From positions 8,726,982-8,790,981 of the forward strand of contig CM043800.1 in assembly GCA_023974075.1 (NCBI GenBank): a stretch of DNA of 64,000 nt, in the 5' to 3' direction. A program made the position numbers and the translations under genes. Below, in pieces: positions 23,508-34,131 of this stretch (position 1 is the first letter of the stretch; the number at the start of each line of letters is the position of its first letter). The stretch comes from Chaenocephalus aceratus. Lineage: Eukaryota > Chordata > Actinopteri > Perciformes > Channichthyidae. Under the pieces are notes generated by a model. It had not been told where the DNA came from and did no database searches. It worked only from the letters and a program-made list of their open reading frames with translations.

Positions 23508-23545
<38 letters not shown>
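23365..23545 (-). repeat. LINE-type 3' tail fragment and (AT)n run
   Basis: AATAATAACTTTATTTGTAT followed by CAAAGTGCTTTACATCAG is the reverse-strand 3' end common to fish L2/CR1-like LINEs and their SINEs. It is followed by an (AT)n run (23512-23545) into which a Tc1 element has inserted. Confidence 0.55.
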
Positions 23546-23548
<3 letters not shown>

Positions 23549-23810
23549 TTGCAAGAAAAACTATGTGAACCCTTTGGAATTACCTGGATTTCTGCATTAA
23601 TTGGTCATAAAATGTGTTCTGATCTTCATCTAAGTCACAACAACAGACAAACACAGTCTGCTTAAACTAATACCACACAAACAATGATATGTTTTCATGT
23701 TTTTATTGAACACAACATGTAAACATTGACAGTGCAGGGTGGAAAAAGTATGTGAACCCCTAGGCTAAAGACTTCTTCAAGAGCTAATTGGAGTCAGGAG
23801 TCAGCCAACC

Positions 23811-24860
23811 AGGGGGGTATACTGCGAAGCAGGATTTTCGCTTAGCCGGCTAAATTCAGGGCAAACTCCGGCTTTCCGGTCATCCGAAGCTGGTTCTCTT
23901 TTTAGCAGGCTAGATCTCCATGGTAATATATGCTAAGCAGCTAACCTGGTCGGGACCAGGTTAGGTTGCAGGCTAAGAGATCAACTCAGTGAAAGCACTG
24001 CCTGCTGACCAATCAGAGCTCAGTGTGCGGAGTTTAAAGCGATCAAGTCATATTACAGGAGAAAGGAAATACAGAAAAACTGCCGTCGCAGGAAAGACGG
24101 CCGGCAAAAATCACCGACTGTGTGAACGTGAACATTAATAGAATATCACCTCCCATCTTCAGAGCAATCTGACTATTATAACATTAGCGTTAAGAAAGCT
24201 TAATTAAATATCTGCCACAACATAAGTAACCGGATCAGAGTAACATTAAGTACAGTCCGCGGCATATCACTTCATAATGTATCATATATCTCCTTATCTG
24301 AGTCAGCTGAGCCGTATCTGGCCGTGCAACACTCACAGTGTCACATACTGTATGCAGAAGTATTATTTTAAGCAACACATTAAGTTGACGAAACACTCGA
24401 GACAAATGTAATTAAAGTCAGATCGTGTTTTAGACGGGGCAGTGATATCATAAACCTGTTAATGTACGCATTCAAACACTTTTTCTTTTGCCAGCTGTAT
24501 TCACCTTGCAGGTGCAGCTCTGTGGCTTTGATCCTGGTGGATCAAGTGTTTAATTCATGGATGTTTAAAGTTTAACTTCTTCATTTTTGACTAGTATTAA
24601 AGTTCACTTTTCTTTCAGGAAGTATGACGCTGCGCTGTCAGTGCGCTTCTCCATGTTTGTGATTGGTCGAATGCTCCAAATACCACCCCTTTCATGTGAA
24701 CGCGCACCTAACTAGATAGGACACGGCTGGCTTGAGCGATCCACTTGATAACCAGCGTCGTAGTACAGTTTAGCGAGAGCGCGTATGTTTTGGATTAGGC
24801 CAACCGGCTAACTCAAACATATCCAGGTTAGGTTGAACCAGCTTCGTAGCATAGGCCCCT
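23811..24860. mobile_element. Nested DNA element with AGGGGG..CCCCT inverted ends (Harbinger/ISL2EU-like)
   Basis: The left end AGGGGGGTATACTGCGAAGC and the reverse complement of the right end (AGGGGCCTATGCTACGAAGC) pair. Just inside, CTTAGCCGGCTAA and GGCCAACCGGCTAA also pair. It interrupts the Tc1 element between CAGCCAACC and GGAGTCC. The duplication length cannot be resolved. A short Lys/Arg-rich reading at 24055-24125 might be a remnant of a DNA-binding ORF, but this is weak. Confidence 0.6.
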
Positions 24861-24976
24861 GGAGTCCAACCAATGAGACGAGATTGGAGGTGTTGGTTAA
24901 AGCTGCCCTGCCCTATAAAAAATACACACCAGTTTTGAATTTGCTATTCTTAAGAAGCATTGCCAGATGTGAACCA

Positions 24977-25495
24977 TGCCTCGCACAGAAGAGCTCTCAG
25001 AAGACCTACCATTAAGAATTGCTGACTTGCATAAAGCTGGAAAGGGTTCCAGAAGTATCTCTGAAGCCTTGATGCTCATCAGTCCACGGTAAGACACATT
25101 GTCTATACATGGAGAAAGTTAGCACTGTTGCTACTCTCCCTAGGAATGGCCATCCTGTAAAGATGACTGCAAGAGCACAGCGCAGAATGCTCAATGAGGT
25201 GAAGAAGAATTCTAGAGTGTCAGCTAGAGACTTAAAGAAATCTCTGGCACATGCTAACATCTCTGTTGACGAATCTACGATACGTAAAACACTGAACAAG
25301 AATGGAGTTCATGGGAGGACACCACGGAGGAAGCCACTGCTGTCCAGAAAAAACATTGCTGCACGTTTGAAGTTTGCAAAAGAGCACCTGGATGTTCCAC
25401 AGCACTACTGGCAACATATTCTGTGGACAGATGAAACCAAAGCTGAGATGTTTGGAAGGAACACACAACGCTATGTGTGGAGGATCCAAAGGGTT
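24977..25495 (+). pseudogene. Tc1 transposase, frameshifted and truncated after the first catalytic Asp
   Basis: Begins MPRTEELSEDLPLRIADLHK (paired-type HTH). It shifts frame near 25065, where the second frame continues [16 protein letters not shown], then reads [40 protein letters not shown] and LWTDETKAEMFG. WTDE carries the first Asp of the DDE triad. Shortly afterwards (RYVWRIQRVHILF) the frame runs straight into the right TIR, so the second Asp and the Glu are gone. Non-functional. Confidence 0.88.
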
Positions 25496-26237
25496 CACAT
25501 ACTTTTTCTTGCACCTGTATATATATATTAATCCCAACAGGCCACCTTGTTTATAGTTTGATTCAGAGATGTTCACAAGTCTTTTTTTGCAAGTCCAAGT
25601 CAAGTCTCAAGTCTTTGGTCACGAGTCCAAGTCAAGTCTCAAGTCTTTGTGGGGTGAGACTTGATCAAGTCTCAAGTCTTTGGTCACGAGTCCAAGTCAA
25701 GTCTCAAGTCTCTAAAAAAATAAAAGTCTCATGTCTCTTCTGGTTGTAATAAGCCTTCTATTGTCTGCTGCTATCCGTCTGTTAAGAATACTGCACAGCT
25801 ATATCTAAGCAATTCAAAGCATTTACTGTGTTATTATACACTGGGTCTCTAATGACATATTTTAAGTCTACTATTAATAAACATATTCCTCTATCCTCTC
25901 ACTCAAAGCCAGTGTCATGGTAACCTGATAAACCTGTAACATTAACGTTACGTGGTCAACAATAAACCAGTAACCTGCCTATAAACCCACAGATGTATTT
26001 ATGTATGTAACTATGTATTTTTCTACGTTTAACGTTAGCCAGTCGATGGTGGCAGCGGAACGTAATGATTAACGTTACCGACCTTTTTTATGTCATGTCA
26101 AGAGTTGGATGTCAACGCCACTCAACTCAAACAAGTGTGACAAGCAAACATTCACTCATATTTTCAAATATTCAGTTACAAAGCTAGTAGCAAGCTAAGT
26201 TAACATTACATAGCTGATGCTGAGCTAAACATGTTTG

Positions 26238-26440
26238 CTAACCGTCCATATGCGTTAATGTGACTGACCTCTCCGGGTGACTTTTCAAGTGCCTGATGAA
26301 ATCCGACGTTGTTGCGCCAGCATCCTTGATTTTGATATTGCAGACTTTGCAGTGTGCGCTCCTTTTGTTGGTGCCGCCGGCGTTTTGTTCGAAGTTTTTG
26401 TAGTTGAACCTAATTACAAGCGGTACAGCCGCAGGTGTGC
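26238..26440 (-). pseudogene. BED-type zinc finger exon of a hAT transposase
   Basis: Reads PLVIRFNYKNFEQNAGGTNK and then AHCKVCNIKIKDAGATTSDF, IRHLKSHPE: a C-x2-C…H-x3-H BED finger that binds transposon ends. No downstream DDE core is present. The 5' part of the open frame (RDQFVPRWKADRQVGHP) is MITE sequence, not protein. Confidence 0.7.
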
Positions 26441-26510
26441 CGCCGGTCGCTATTGTGTTACTACGAGGTAGTAACAGAGGCGCGCACGTCTGCGTAATGA
26501 GCCCGGCTAA

Positions 26511-26720
26511 AGTAACTGGATGGCCTACCTGCCTGTCAGCCTTCCATCTGGGCACAAACTGATCTCGTGCCCTCATTGGTCATGTGCGCGTTCGTGTGTG
26601 TTGGAGGAGGCGGGCTCTATAAGGAAGTAGCAGCCTCTAGCAGATTATCTCCGGTTGTGTATTTTCAAATTCTAGCGATCTCGAGCCGGTTTCTCTCAAA
26701 TGTACCTACCCCACCTTTAA
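26511..26720. mobile_element. Partial TTAA MITE (family of 57580-57970)
   Basis: Shares GGATGGCCTACCTGCCTGTC, CTCATTGGTCATGTG and the terminus CTACCCCACCTTTAA with the complete copy at 57580-57970. Only the right half is present. Confidence 0.7.
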
Positions 26721-27827
26721 TACGCCAAAAATAGAAAACACAATGATTGTTCACGAGTCCTAACACACGAGTCCAAGTCGAGTCTGAAGTCTTTTGGTCA
26801 CGAGTCCAAGTCAAGTCTCAAGTCTCTGTGTGCGCGACTTAAGTGCGACTCGAGTCCGAGTATATATATATTTTTAGTAGAATATAAAATACATGAATGA
26901 ATGATGAAATGAGCACAAAGTGCAGACATACTATAATTATATTGAGGTACTTGAGACCAGGCCCGGACTGGCCATCGGGAGGACCGGGAGGTTTCCCGAT
27001 GGCCTGGCCTGTTAAGTGGCCTGCTGACCTGAGGAATTTCTTTTTTTAATGTATGTATTGTGAACGCAACGCTGCGCAAAAGTGGGTCTGACTCTGCCTC
27101 ACAGAGGGTGACTGGCTGTCTACATGATGTGGCCTGCCGACATGGCCACTTTCATACAGATCATACACTAATGCCCTCGATTCGTCTCTGTGTGTCATTC
27201 AAACTCGGGCGCAAGCGAGTGAGATAAAGCGCGCGCACCGGTTACGTGTATTGTTGTTAGCATCTGGTGCTAGCTAGCTGCGCTAACAGATATAAGGAGT
27301 TCAACAACAAGGTGGGGGGAGAGTCCTCTGCTGTCAGACTGAGAGGCTGATAACTACAGCACAGGTGAGGTAAAGTGTTTAGATAGTTAACTTAGTCTAA
27401 GTTATCTCAGTGGGTCTCAAACGGTTTGGTCACCATTTATGTAAACACATATTTCCATTTGAGGGGGGAGTGATTAGTAAAATATGCATTAATAATAAAA
27501 AAACGTTAACTAGGTGAAAAAAGGCAAGATAAACTATTAAAACTTGTTGAAAGCTAAAACTAGTCTTTGCTGCTGCCTCAAAGTGGAGCAGGGGGAGAGG
27601 AGGGAGACAGGAGAGGCTGGTTCAAGAGCACAGACACACTCACAACTATAAATGAACCAAAAACAAATAAATAAACAAATTTCAATGTTTTTTCATATTG
27701 GATATATGGTATGTTATTGGTTATGGCCATGTTTTTATGATTGTATGATTATTTAAATGTATACAGTTCTGTTTCATATGGGTGTAGTCTCTTTATGTCC
27801 CCCTCAAAATGCACCAGATTGATGCAT

Positions 27828-28362
27828 TTAAAGGTGGGGTAGGTAATTTTGGAGAAACCAGCTCGAGTGCTCTAGAATTTGAAAATACACAGCCGGAAAA
27901 AATCTGCCACTTCCTTACAGAGCCCCTCCTCCTCCAACACACACGAACGCGCACATGACCAATGAGGGCACGAGATAAGTTTGTGCCCCGATGGAAGGCT
28001 GACAGGCAGGTAGGCCATCCAGTTATTTTTGCCAGGCTGGCTCAGATGATTGGTTGTACTTTTTACAGTACTACGGCTTCCACAGATGACATTTTTTATG
28101 GATTTTTTGTCAAAGCACTTAAGATATTCATTGCCTAGTTCCTTTTTTTGAAATAGTTCCTTTTTTTGTGTTGATTGTTTATATTTGATGTTTCTGTTTA
28201 AAATGTTGTTTGGGGTGAAATTGTTAAAAATAAACGTTTATTAAAAAAAAATAAAAAAAAATAAAAGATATTCATTGCTATCGGGATGTTAAGAGCATTC
28301 CATGAAATATAACAAAAAGTGTATCTCGAGCCAGTTTCTCAAACGTACCTACCCCACCTTTA
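27828..28362. mobile_element. TTAA MITE (57580-type) nested in hAT
   Basis: Begins at TTTAAAGGTGGGGTAGGTAA, continues with CAATGAGGGCACGAGATAAG and GGTAGGCCATCC, and ends ACCTACCCCACCTTTAA at about 28362. The right end is present again at 28482 because of the 120-bp duplication. Confidence 0.65.
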
Positions 28363-28500
28363 AGTCCAACATTTAAAAAAATAAAAGATATTCATTGCTA
28401 TCGGGATGTTAAGAGCATTCCATGAAATATAACAAAAAGTGTATCTCGAGCCAGTTTCTCAAACGTACCTACCCCACCTTTAAGTCCAACATTTAAAAAA
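28261..28500. repeat. Exact 120-bp tandem duplication
   Basis: 28261-28380 and 28381-28500 are identical at every base. The unit starts ATAAAAGATATTCATTGC and ends in AACATTTAAAAAA. Confidence 0.95.
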
Positions 28501-28929
28501 AAAAAAATCTTACCGGGGGGGCATGCCCCCGGACCCCCCTATAGGATTTGAGGTCCACCCACAATTAAAATATGTTCACATAGGTTCCTAAATAGATTTG
28601 CACATTTTAAATAGTAAGCCATGTCCATATGTTTATTTTTGGGTAGTAGATGTAGAGGGCTATCACTACGGGCAGCAACGCTGTAAAAATTGACAAATAA
28701 ATCCAGCAAAATGGCACAAAAAACTGATAGTGGCCTGGCTGGGTGTATAATTCCCGGCCTGACTTATTGTCCCAGTCCGGCCCTGCTTGAGACTAATCCT
28801 GCAACTGTATAGTTCTGCTCCACAACAGTTGGAGAATGAAGAAACCATCACGTATGAAAGGCTACATGTGAATAGAGGGGCAGAAAAACGGCTTGCACAT
28901 TTACATTTCAATCTTGAACAATGAACAGC

Positions 28930-30014
28930 AGTAGACAGTATCTCATTTAGTATCATCATCCTGCGCTTCGCCGGAGGCCTTCGAGTGCTGAGTGTGCTTG
29001 GCCTCTCTCCGAGCGGTGCCGGTGTGGTGCAGATGGTGGATTCTGCCAGGCAGGGCTCAGCATCAAAGTGGAAGGACTCCTCGGTGGTGCTGGTCGAGGT
29101 TTCACTGCTGGTGCCACCGGGGGTTGATTCTGCAGCCACCGGACGTACAAACACTACAAAATATAATCAAGACATATTTTATCATGTATTATTATAGGTT
29201 AAGATAAAAGCGTTATTGATCCCATGGTGAATGTCATAAGCTACCCAGCAGTATATCATGTAATTTCAATTAGCTCCTCCTTTACCAGCTGCAACATTAA
29301 GGTGATGAGCACATCAATAATTATAATACAATAATATATATATTATTCTGTTATTGTTATATTTAACACTGTAACCACCAAATGAATGAAAATAATGTTT
29401 TTGTAAATGAAAGAAGCAAGAAACACTTATTTGTACTCAACAAATAAAATAGTTACCGTGACGGTGAGGTTCAAAGTACTCTCCTTCCTTCTTGTGTAGG
29501 GCTCTACAAACTGCAGCCTGGTTATGATCCACTGCTGTCTGCCCGTCCTTTGTGCTGCACAACTACCCGAAGGGGCAAGTCTCCTGTACCGGGTGTACTG
29601 GGTTCGCAGAGAATCCCACTTCTTCCTCAGCTCTTTCTCTGAAGCACACAAATAAACGATGTAAGCATTGTGGCTAGTTAGCATATCCAATTCATATCTA
29701 TATGCAGTGCCAAACGGCACAGCTAGCAACAGCTAGCAACAAGATAACAACAAAACACAAGGTTGAAATAACAAATTACATTTCACGTTAACGTCACTGT
29801 ATGCTGGCAAACAATAAAAAGCCAACAGTATCTGCTAAAGAGCTCAATTGATGAAAAAGATAATCTTACCCGAGAAACCAAGTTGCGTTTCAATCTCTCG
29901 CCAGAGTCCGGTTTTCACTACTCGGTTCGAGTGCCTTTTCTCAGTGATGTCGTACAGAGCTGGCCTCTCCTGGATCAATGTGATGAGCAGGTCTTCGTCA
30001 TTCCAGATCGCCAT
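28930..30014 (-). CDS. MADF-domain protein, three exons (PIF/Harbinger accessory-type)
   Basis: Exon 1, 30014-29870: MAIWNDEDLLITLIQERPAL and then YDITEKRHSNRVV, LWREIETQLGFS. Donor G|GTAAG. Exon 2, 29638-29457: EKELRKKWDSLRTQYTRYRR, GRQQWIITRLQFVEPYTRRK, with acceptor TTCAG and donor G|GTAACT. The two join in frame and form a MADF domain, a Myb-like DNA-binding module in transposon accessory proteins and some host regulators. Exon 3 (from about 29153) most plausibly reads VRPVAAESTPGGTSSETSTS and STRRPPAKRRMMILNE, an acidic/Ser linker, but strict joining at the donor I see gives a different frame, so the third junction is uncertain. No transposase was found beside it. It could be a Harbinger-derived remnant or a small host gene. 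Confidence 0.6.
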
Positions 30015-30410
30015 GATGAGATGAAAATGAATAGCAGTCTGTGTGTGCCTTCTTAAATCATTTGTTTACGTCCCTCACTTCCGTTTCGCTTCTCATGCAC
30101 TGATTCGCTAGCTGAATAGCCAATCAGAGTGATTGTTTGGTCCGACTGCCAGATCCGATGCATGGCCGATTCAACATGCATCGGGACAGGCAGTCCAAAT
30201 AAGGCGTGTCACGGTCGACGGTGCGGGACACACCAAATTGAGTTTGGGCGACAGGACACGCTTCGTCTCCCGACTTACGAAAACAGCCGAAATCGCCTTT
30301 AGAATCCCCATGGAGACGTGAAGTTTATCCTTCTTCCATCTCCTCTATGCTCGTCTACATGCGCGTCTCAGGGCGCGGGAAGAGTCAGTTATCTAAGGTT
30401 CAGTTACAGG
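30015..30410. other. Region upstream of the MADF gene
   Basis: A CpG-rich segment with CGGTGCGGGACACACCAAATTG-like words (30219-30240), similar in style to the GACACACCAA ends of Harbinger elements (compare 22756). This supports a transposon origin for the MADF gene. No other gene seen. Confidence 0.4.
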
Positions 30411-30921
30411 CAGTGTTTCCGCCAGACTAGGGCTGAGAGGGCGTCCACCCCGAGAGCGGGGGGGGGGGTTTAATTTTGACTTGAGCCGTCCCTTATAGAT
30501 ACTGTCTTTTTACGTTAGTGAGCCGGATCATTTGGCTCGGCTCTCTTAAAACGCCGGCTGTTTCGGCTCCCAAACGGCTCTTCATGTTACCACAGTTTAC
30601 CACGGAGCCTCAGTTTCGCCGCTGCGAGGCTCTGGTGCTCGCAGCTCACGCGCGTGCTCCACTAGCACCGCTCATCGCGTCCAAATCGATGTCGGGGAAA
30701 CGATCCTCAATACTCCGAAAAGAATCCCACCAGACTCCTTTGCCTCTCCAACAGAAGGATGTCCTTGTCCTTTTTCCTTTTCGTCATTTCAAGCGATAAA
30801 AACTCTCGATCTTCTCTCTAATTATTAATATTTTTGGACGCCCTCGGCTCGCGTTCAGGGCGTCCCGAGCTGAATAAGGGCGTCAAATGACGGCAAGACG
30901 CCCCCCTGGCAAAAAACGCTG
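30411..30921. mobile_element. Short hAT element with 8-bp TSD
   Basis: The left end CAGTGTTTCCGCCAG and the reverse complement of the right end (CAGCGTTTTTTGCCAG) pair. Flanks GTTACAGG (30403-30410) and GTCACAGG (30922-30929) match in 7 of 8. The internal GAGCCGGATCATTTGGCTC block is shared with the hAT at 51258-52375. No ORF. Confidence 0.75.
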
Positions 30922-31318
30922 GTCACAGGTTTATGGTGTCTGGCCATGAATGAAGCGATCAGGTACAGAATATCCATATCTAATACCCCCTCCTGAATCG
31001 CTTTGATTTCCATAAGTGACTGGCAGTCGTAAACTAGTATAGCAGAGACATTTTGACAAAAAACACAAAACAATTAAACTACTAGAACTAATAAAAGGCT
31101 GAACAGGCCTGGGAGACGTCTCGCCGTGCACACTGCTGGCGCCATCATCCTTGGATGGAAGTTGGAGTGCTATATTGTTTTACAGTAGGAAAATAAAAGC
31201 AGTGGCGTATCGTCATAGTTGGTGGAAACAATGGTGGAGTTTGTGGGAGAGAAACTCTCTGGAGGGAACACAGGAATTTTAGCCTTTGCAGACCATTGAC
31301 ATGCACATAAACCTATAT

Positions 31319-31905
31319 ACACTGAACAAAAATATAAACGCAACACTTTTGTTTTTGCTCCCATTTTTCATGAGATGAACTCAAAGATCTAAAACATTTT
31401 CTATATACACAAAATAACCATTTCTCTCAAATATTGTTCACAAATCTAAAAAAATCTGTGATAGTGAGCACCTCTCCTTTGCCGAGATAATCCATCCCAC
31501 CTCACAGGTGTGGCATATCAAGATGCTGATTAGACAGCATGATTATTGCACAGGTGTGCCTTAGGCTGGCCACAATAAAAGGCCACTCTGAAACGTGCAG
31601 GGTTAGGGTAATGTTGTGAATTGAGTGGCCCATGGTGGTGGTGGGGTTATGGTATGGGCAGGCGTATGTTATGGACGACGAACACAGGCCACTCGATTTA
31701 CAACATTACCCTAACCCTAACCCTACCCCTAATCCTACCCCTCACACCAGATACTGACTGGTATTCGGATCCCCCCAGACCCCCCCAATAAAGCAAAAAT
31801 GCACGTTTCAGAGTAGCCTTTTATTGTGGCCATTCTAAGGCACACCTGTGCAATAATCATGCTGTCTAATCAGCATCTTGATATGCCACACCTGTGAGGT
31901 GCACA
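31319..31905. mobile_element. Tc1/mariner-like palindromic element with telomere-like core
   Basis: Starts ACTGAACAAAAATATAAACG, a terminus widespread in fish. 31498-31633 and 31685-31905 form a long imperfect inverted repeat (CACAGGTGTGGCATATCAAG and its complement, then GCACAGGTGTGCCTTAG and its complement). The right terminus is missing. The centre holds AGGGTTAGGGTAATG on one arm and ACCCTAACCCTAACCCTA on the other. Confidence 0.7.
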
Positions 31906-32230
31906 GAAGACCTTATACAAATAAATAAAGTTCAAGTTTATGTTACAGAATGCGTGTTTATCTGTGTGTGTGAGTGTTGCTCAGAGCTGATGGCTCAACA
32001 CATAAGCACAACATGTATTGTGAGTGTGAATAGCTCTGTATGGCAGTGCAGGGATTAGCATGAGAATGGTGTGTGAGTGCTGGAAGGCCGGTGCTTGAAT
32101 CTGTCCCTGCAGCTCATGCCCTCTCCCCCCCCGTCCTTCACACTCTGCTGGCTCCGCTCAAACTCTCCACCCTTCCTCACCTTGACCCTCCTTGTTCTCA
32201 TATCTTCCCCTGGCAGCAGCTGGTGACAAC

Positions 32231-32341
32231 ATGCAGAATGACCACACCTTCCTGTACTTTGCATACAGCAGCAACCTGCTGAAGGAGCGGCTGCAGCTAA
32301 AGAACCCCTCTGCCACAGTGCACGGTGTGGCCAGGCTCAAG
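32231..32341 (+). CDS. ggct: gamma-glutamylcyclotransferase, exon 1
   Basis: Encodes MQNDHTFLYFAYSSNLLKER and then LKNPSATVHGVARLK, matching the N-terminal strand and glycine loop of vertebrate GGCT, which releases 5-oxoproline from gamma-glutamyl peptides in the cytosol (gamma-glutamyl cycle of glutathione). I start at ATG 32231. A good acceptor (TTCCCCTGGCAG, ending 32215) precedes in-frame codons upstream, so a further 5' exon is possible. The canonical YGSN substrate loop reads YSSN here. Donor CAAG|GTACAG. The next exon joins in phase 0. Confidence 0.93.
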
Positions 32342-32414
32342 GTACAGTTTGATCACCGGAGCATCCATGGTCCCTCCCCATAAGAGCTTTATACACAACT
32401 TGTCTCTGTTTCAG

Positions 32415-32550
32415 AACTATAAGTTGATGTTTGGGAACTATAAAGGCCTTGCCAGTGACCGGTGGCACGGAGGTGTGGCCACACACCAGGGGACGAGGTG
32501 TGGGGTGTGGTGTGGAGGATGAGCCTGTCTGATCTGGAGTCTCTCGACAG
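32415..32550 (+). pseudogene. ggct: gamma-glutamylcyclotransferase, exon 2 with frameshifting deletion
   Basis: Reads NYKLMFGNYKGLASDRWHGG, VAT. After a break at about 32483-32487 it continues in another frame as PGDEVWGVVWRMSLSDLESL, D. Family members have about 3-4 more residues between GG(I/V)AT and PGDEVWG. Exon length is 136 nt where 146 would keep the frame, so about 10 nt are missing. Acceptor TTTCAG and donor ACAG|GTGAAG are intact. In the native frame translation ends at TGA 32520-32522. Either the gene is broken in this haplotype or the assembly has an error; exons 1, 3 and 4 look well conserved. Confidence 0.85.
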
Positions 32551-32645
32551 GTGAAGTTTTCATTTCGTCAATGGCCTCTCCAGGATTTCTTGTATGTTTT
32601 CCTCGGAAACTGACATCGGTTGTGTGTGTTTCAATGTGGTCTCAG

Positions 32646-32778
32646 TCAAGAGAATGTGATGTTAGGTGCCTACAGTCCTGTGGAGCTATCAGTGAAGACA
32701 AAACAGCGGGAGATCAACTGTCGTACTTACATAATGAACAGCTGTGTGTATGCCCCCCCATCACCACAGTACCTGCAG
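32646..32778 (+). CDS. ggct: gamma-glutamylcyclotransferase, exon 3
   Basis: Reads SQENVMLGAYSPVELSVKTK, QREINCRTYIMNSCVY and APPSPQYLQ. The Glu in (D)SQEN aligns with the catalytic Glu (E98 of human GGCT, in DEQEG), so the catalytic residue is kept. CRTY and APPSPQY are family signatures. The acceptor is GGTCTCAG and the donor GCAG|GTAAGA. The exon takes the last base of a Ser codon from exon 2 and ends in phase 0. Confidence 0.93.
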
Positions 32779-34131
32779 GTAAGACTGCTTTCACTGCTTG
32801 TCAGCTCAAAGCAATTCACTGTAATGCTGCAGCAATGATTCTTTACAGGCAGTTGAAAGTGTCCAAAAAGTTATTTAACCTTAAAATATGTTAGCAACAA
32901 TTCCCTCCAAAAAAACAACTTAAACTGTTTCTCAAATCGTGGGCTGGTGTTCTCATTTTGGCTGTTATATCTTAAAAAGGCTCCGCCCTCTACTGGACTC
33001 TATGGGTACTACCTCTCAACCATACTATGCAAGCATTCACCTACTGAGATATTGATAGAGATTTTGAGGGATAACTGGTCCGCTTTCCAAATCTCCGCGC
33101 GTCCCTAACAAGCTGGTTATCATACAGGAAAGAATCCAGAGCATACAAGTAACCGTTAAACAATAATCTACTTTAATGGTAATATGACAATGCAATACAA
33201 TCAATACATTACCATACAAAGCCATATCATATCATATGCATAATGTCAGGAATATGCCTACTCCTGGCCTTGTTCACGTGCTGCCCCGACCTTCCGGTCC
33301 GGGCCGCGCGAGAAGAGAGACAGAACCAAAGGATGCATGGCTCTCAAATACCAACAGAAACAGGAAGGGGTGGAGTTTAACTGGTCGTCTTTTCCGGTCA
33401 TCTCAAACAAACACCTCTGGCATTCACTGTCTCATATTTCTGCAGCCTCCACACACACACATCCCCCCACATTCCAGAGACCACAGTGGGGTCTTGCTCA
33501 CAAAGATAACACAACGATTTCATCTCTCATATCTCCAACTTCTGGTTACACACACTGCTTATTATTAATACAAAGTAATTAAACCCACACATATACTATT
33601 CAAGATATGTAGACTTCCCTGAAACATGACATGCTAGAGATCTTAATCAGAATATACTCTCACCCACTTAGCACCCTGTCCTGCATACCTACCCCTCCCC
33701 CATAGAGCAATAAAACCCTGTTTACTGCAACAAGCCCTTTGTTTATAGCCATTTTAGTCCTCACATTTATGAAAGGATAAAACAGAGAAATCAATATAAA
33801 ACACAAACACAGGTATTGTTTGAACAGTATTCACTTAACTGCTACTATTGATAATTACCAGAGAAACTCAAGGGACCTCTTTTAATATCTGGAAATTGCA
33901 ACAAGACTTTCTGCCATTTCAAATGTAACACACTTCTTAAATATCAGATGATAATACTCTGCAATATCTATAAACGTAGTCGGCCCCTTGGGGCGGGCCT
34001 ACCTGAATGCGCGCGCAAGCTCACCGTATAAAAGGCGGCCTCGCCTCCTGACTGTCATCCTTTTCTCTTCAGCGAGCAGGATAAAACAACTGAGACGTAA
34101 ACGAAAAAAGAAAGAGAAAGAGAATTGATTC

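Larger units (their letters stand above)
23546..25517 (+). mobile_element. Tc1/mariner transposon, internally deleted and carrying a nested element
   Basis: The left TIR CAGTTGCAAGAAAAACTATG and the right end CATACTTTTTCTTGCACCTG are inverted copies flanked by TA. Without the nested 1,050-bp insertion (23811-24860) the element is about 920 bp, shorter than the usual 1.5-1.7 kb of Tc1 elements, because the transposase is truncated. It sits in a TA microsatellite. Confidence 0.9.
25564..26870 (-). mobile_element. hAT element with AGTCCAAGTCAAGTCTCAAG subterminal repeats
   Basis: Starts at CAGAGATGTTCACAAGTC. AAGTCTCAAGTC / GGTCACGAGTCCAAGTC words are repeated near both ends (25585-25710 and 26760-26865), a feature of one abundant fish hAT family. 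The right terminus is not preserved and merges into TATATATATA. Inside, minus strand, it encodes a BED zinc finger (26238-26440) and contains part of a TTAA MITE (26511-26720). Confidence 0.65.
26958..28785. mobile_element. hAT element, CAGGCCCGGACTGG ends, perfect 8-bp TSD
   Basis: The left terminus CAGGCCCGGACTGG and right terminus CCAGTCCGGCCCTG are inverted copies. Both are flanked by CTTGAGAC (26950-26957 and 28786-28793), a perfect 8-bp target-site duplication. The 1,828-bp element has no transposase. It shares an internal block (27240-27415, GCATCTGGTGCTAGC and AGTTATCTCAGTGGG) with the hATs at 4902-5775 and 58432-60745. It carries a nested TTAA MITE and an exact 120-bp tandem duplication. 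Confidence 0.9.

Noticed and set aside
31700..31745. Interstitial telomere marking a chromosome fusion
   Set aside because: Only about three TTAGGG units, and they sit inside a palindromic transposon.
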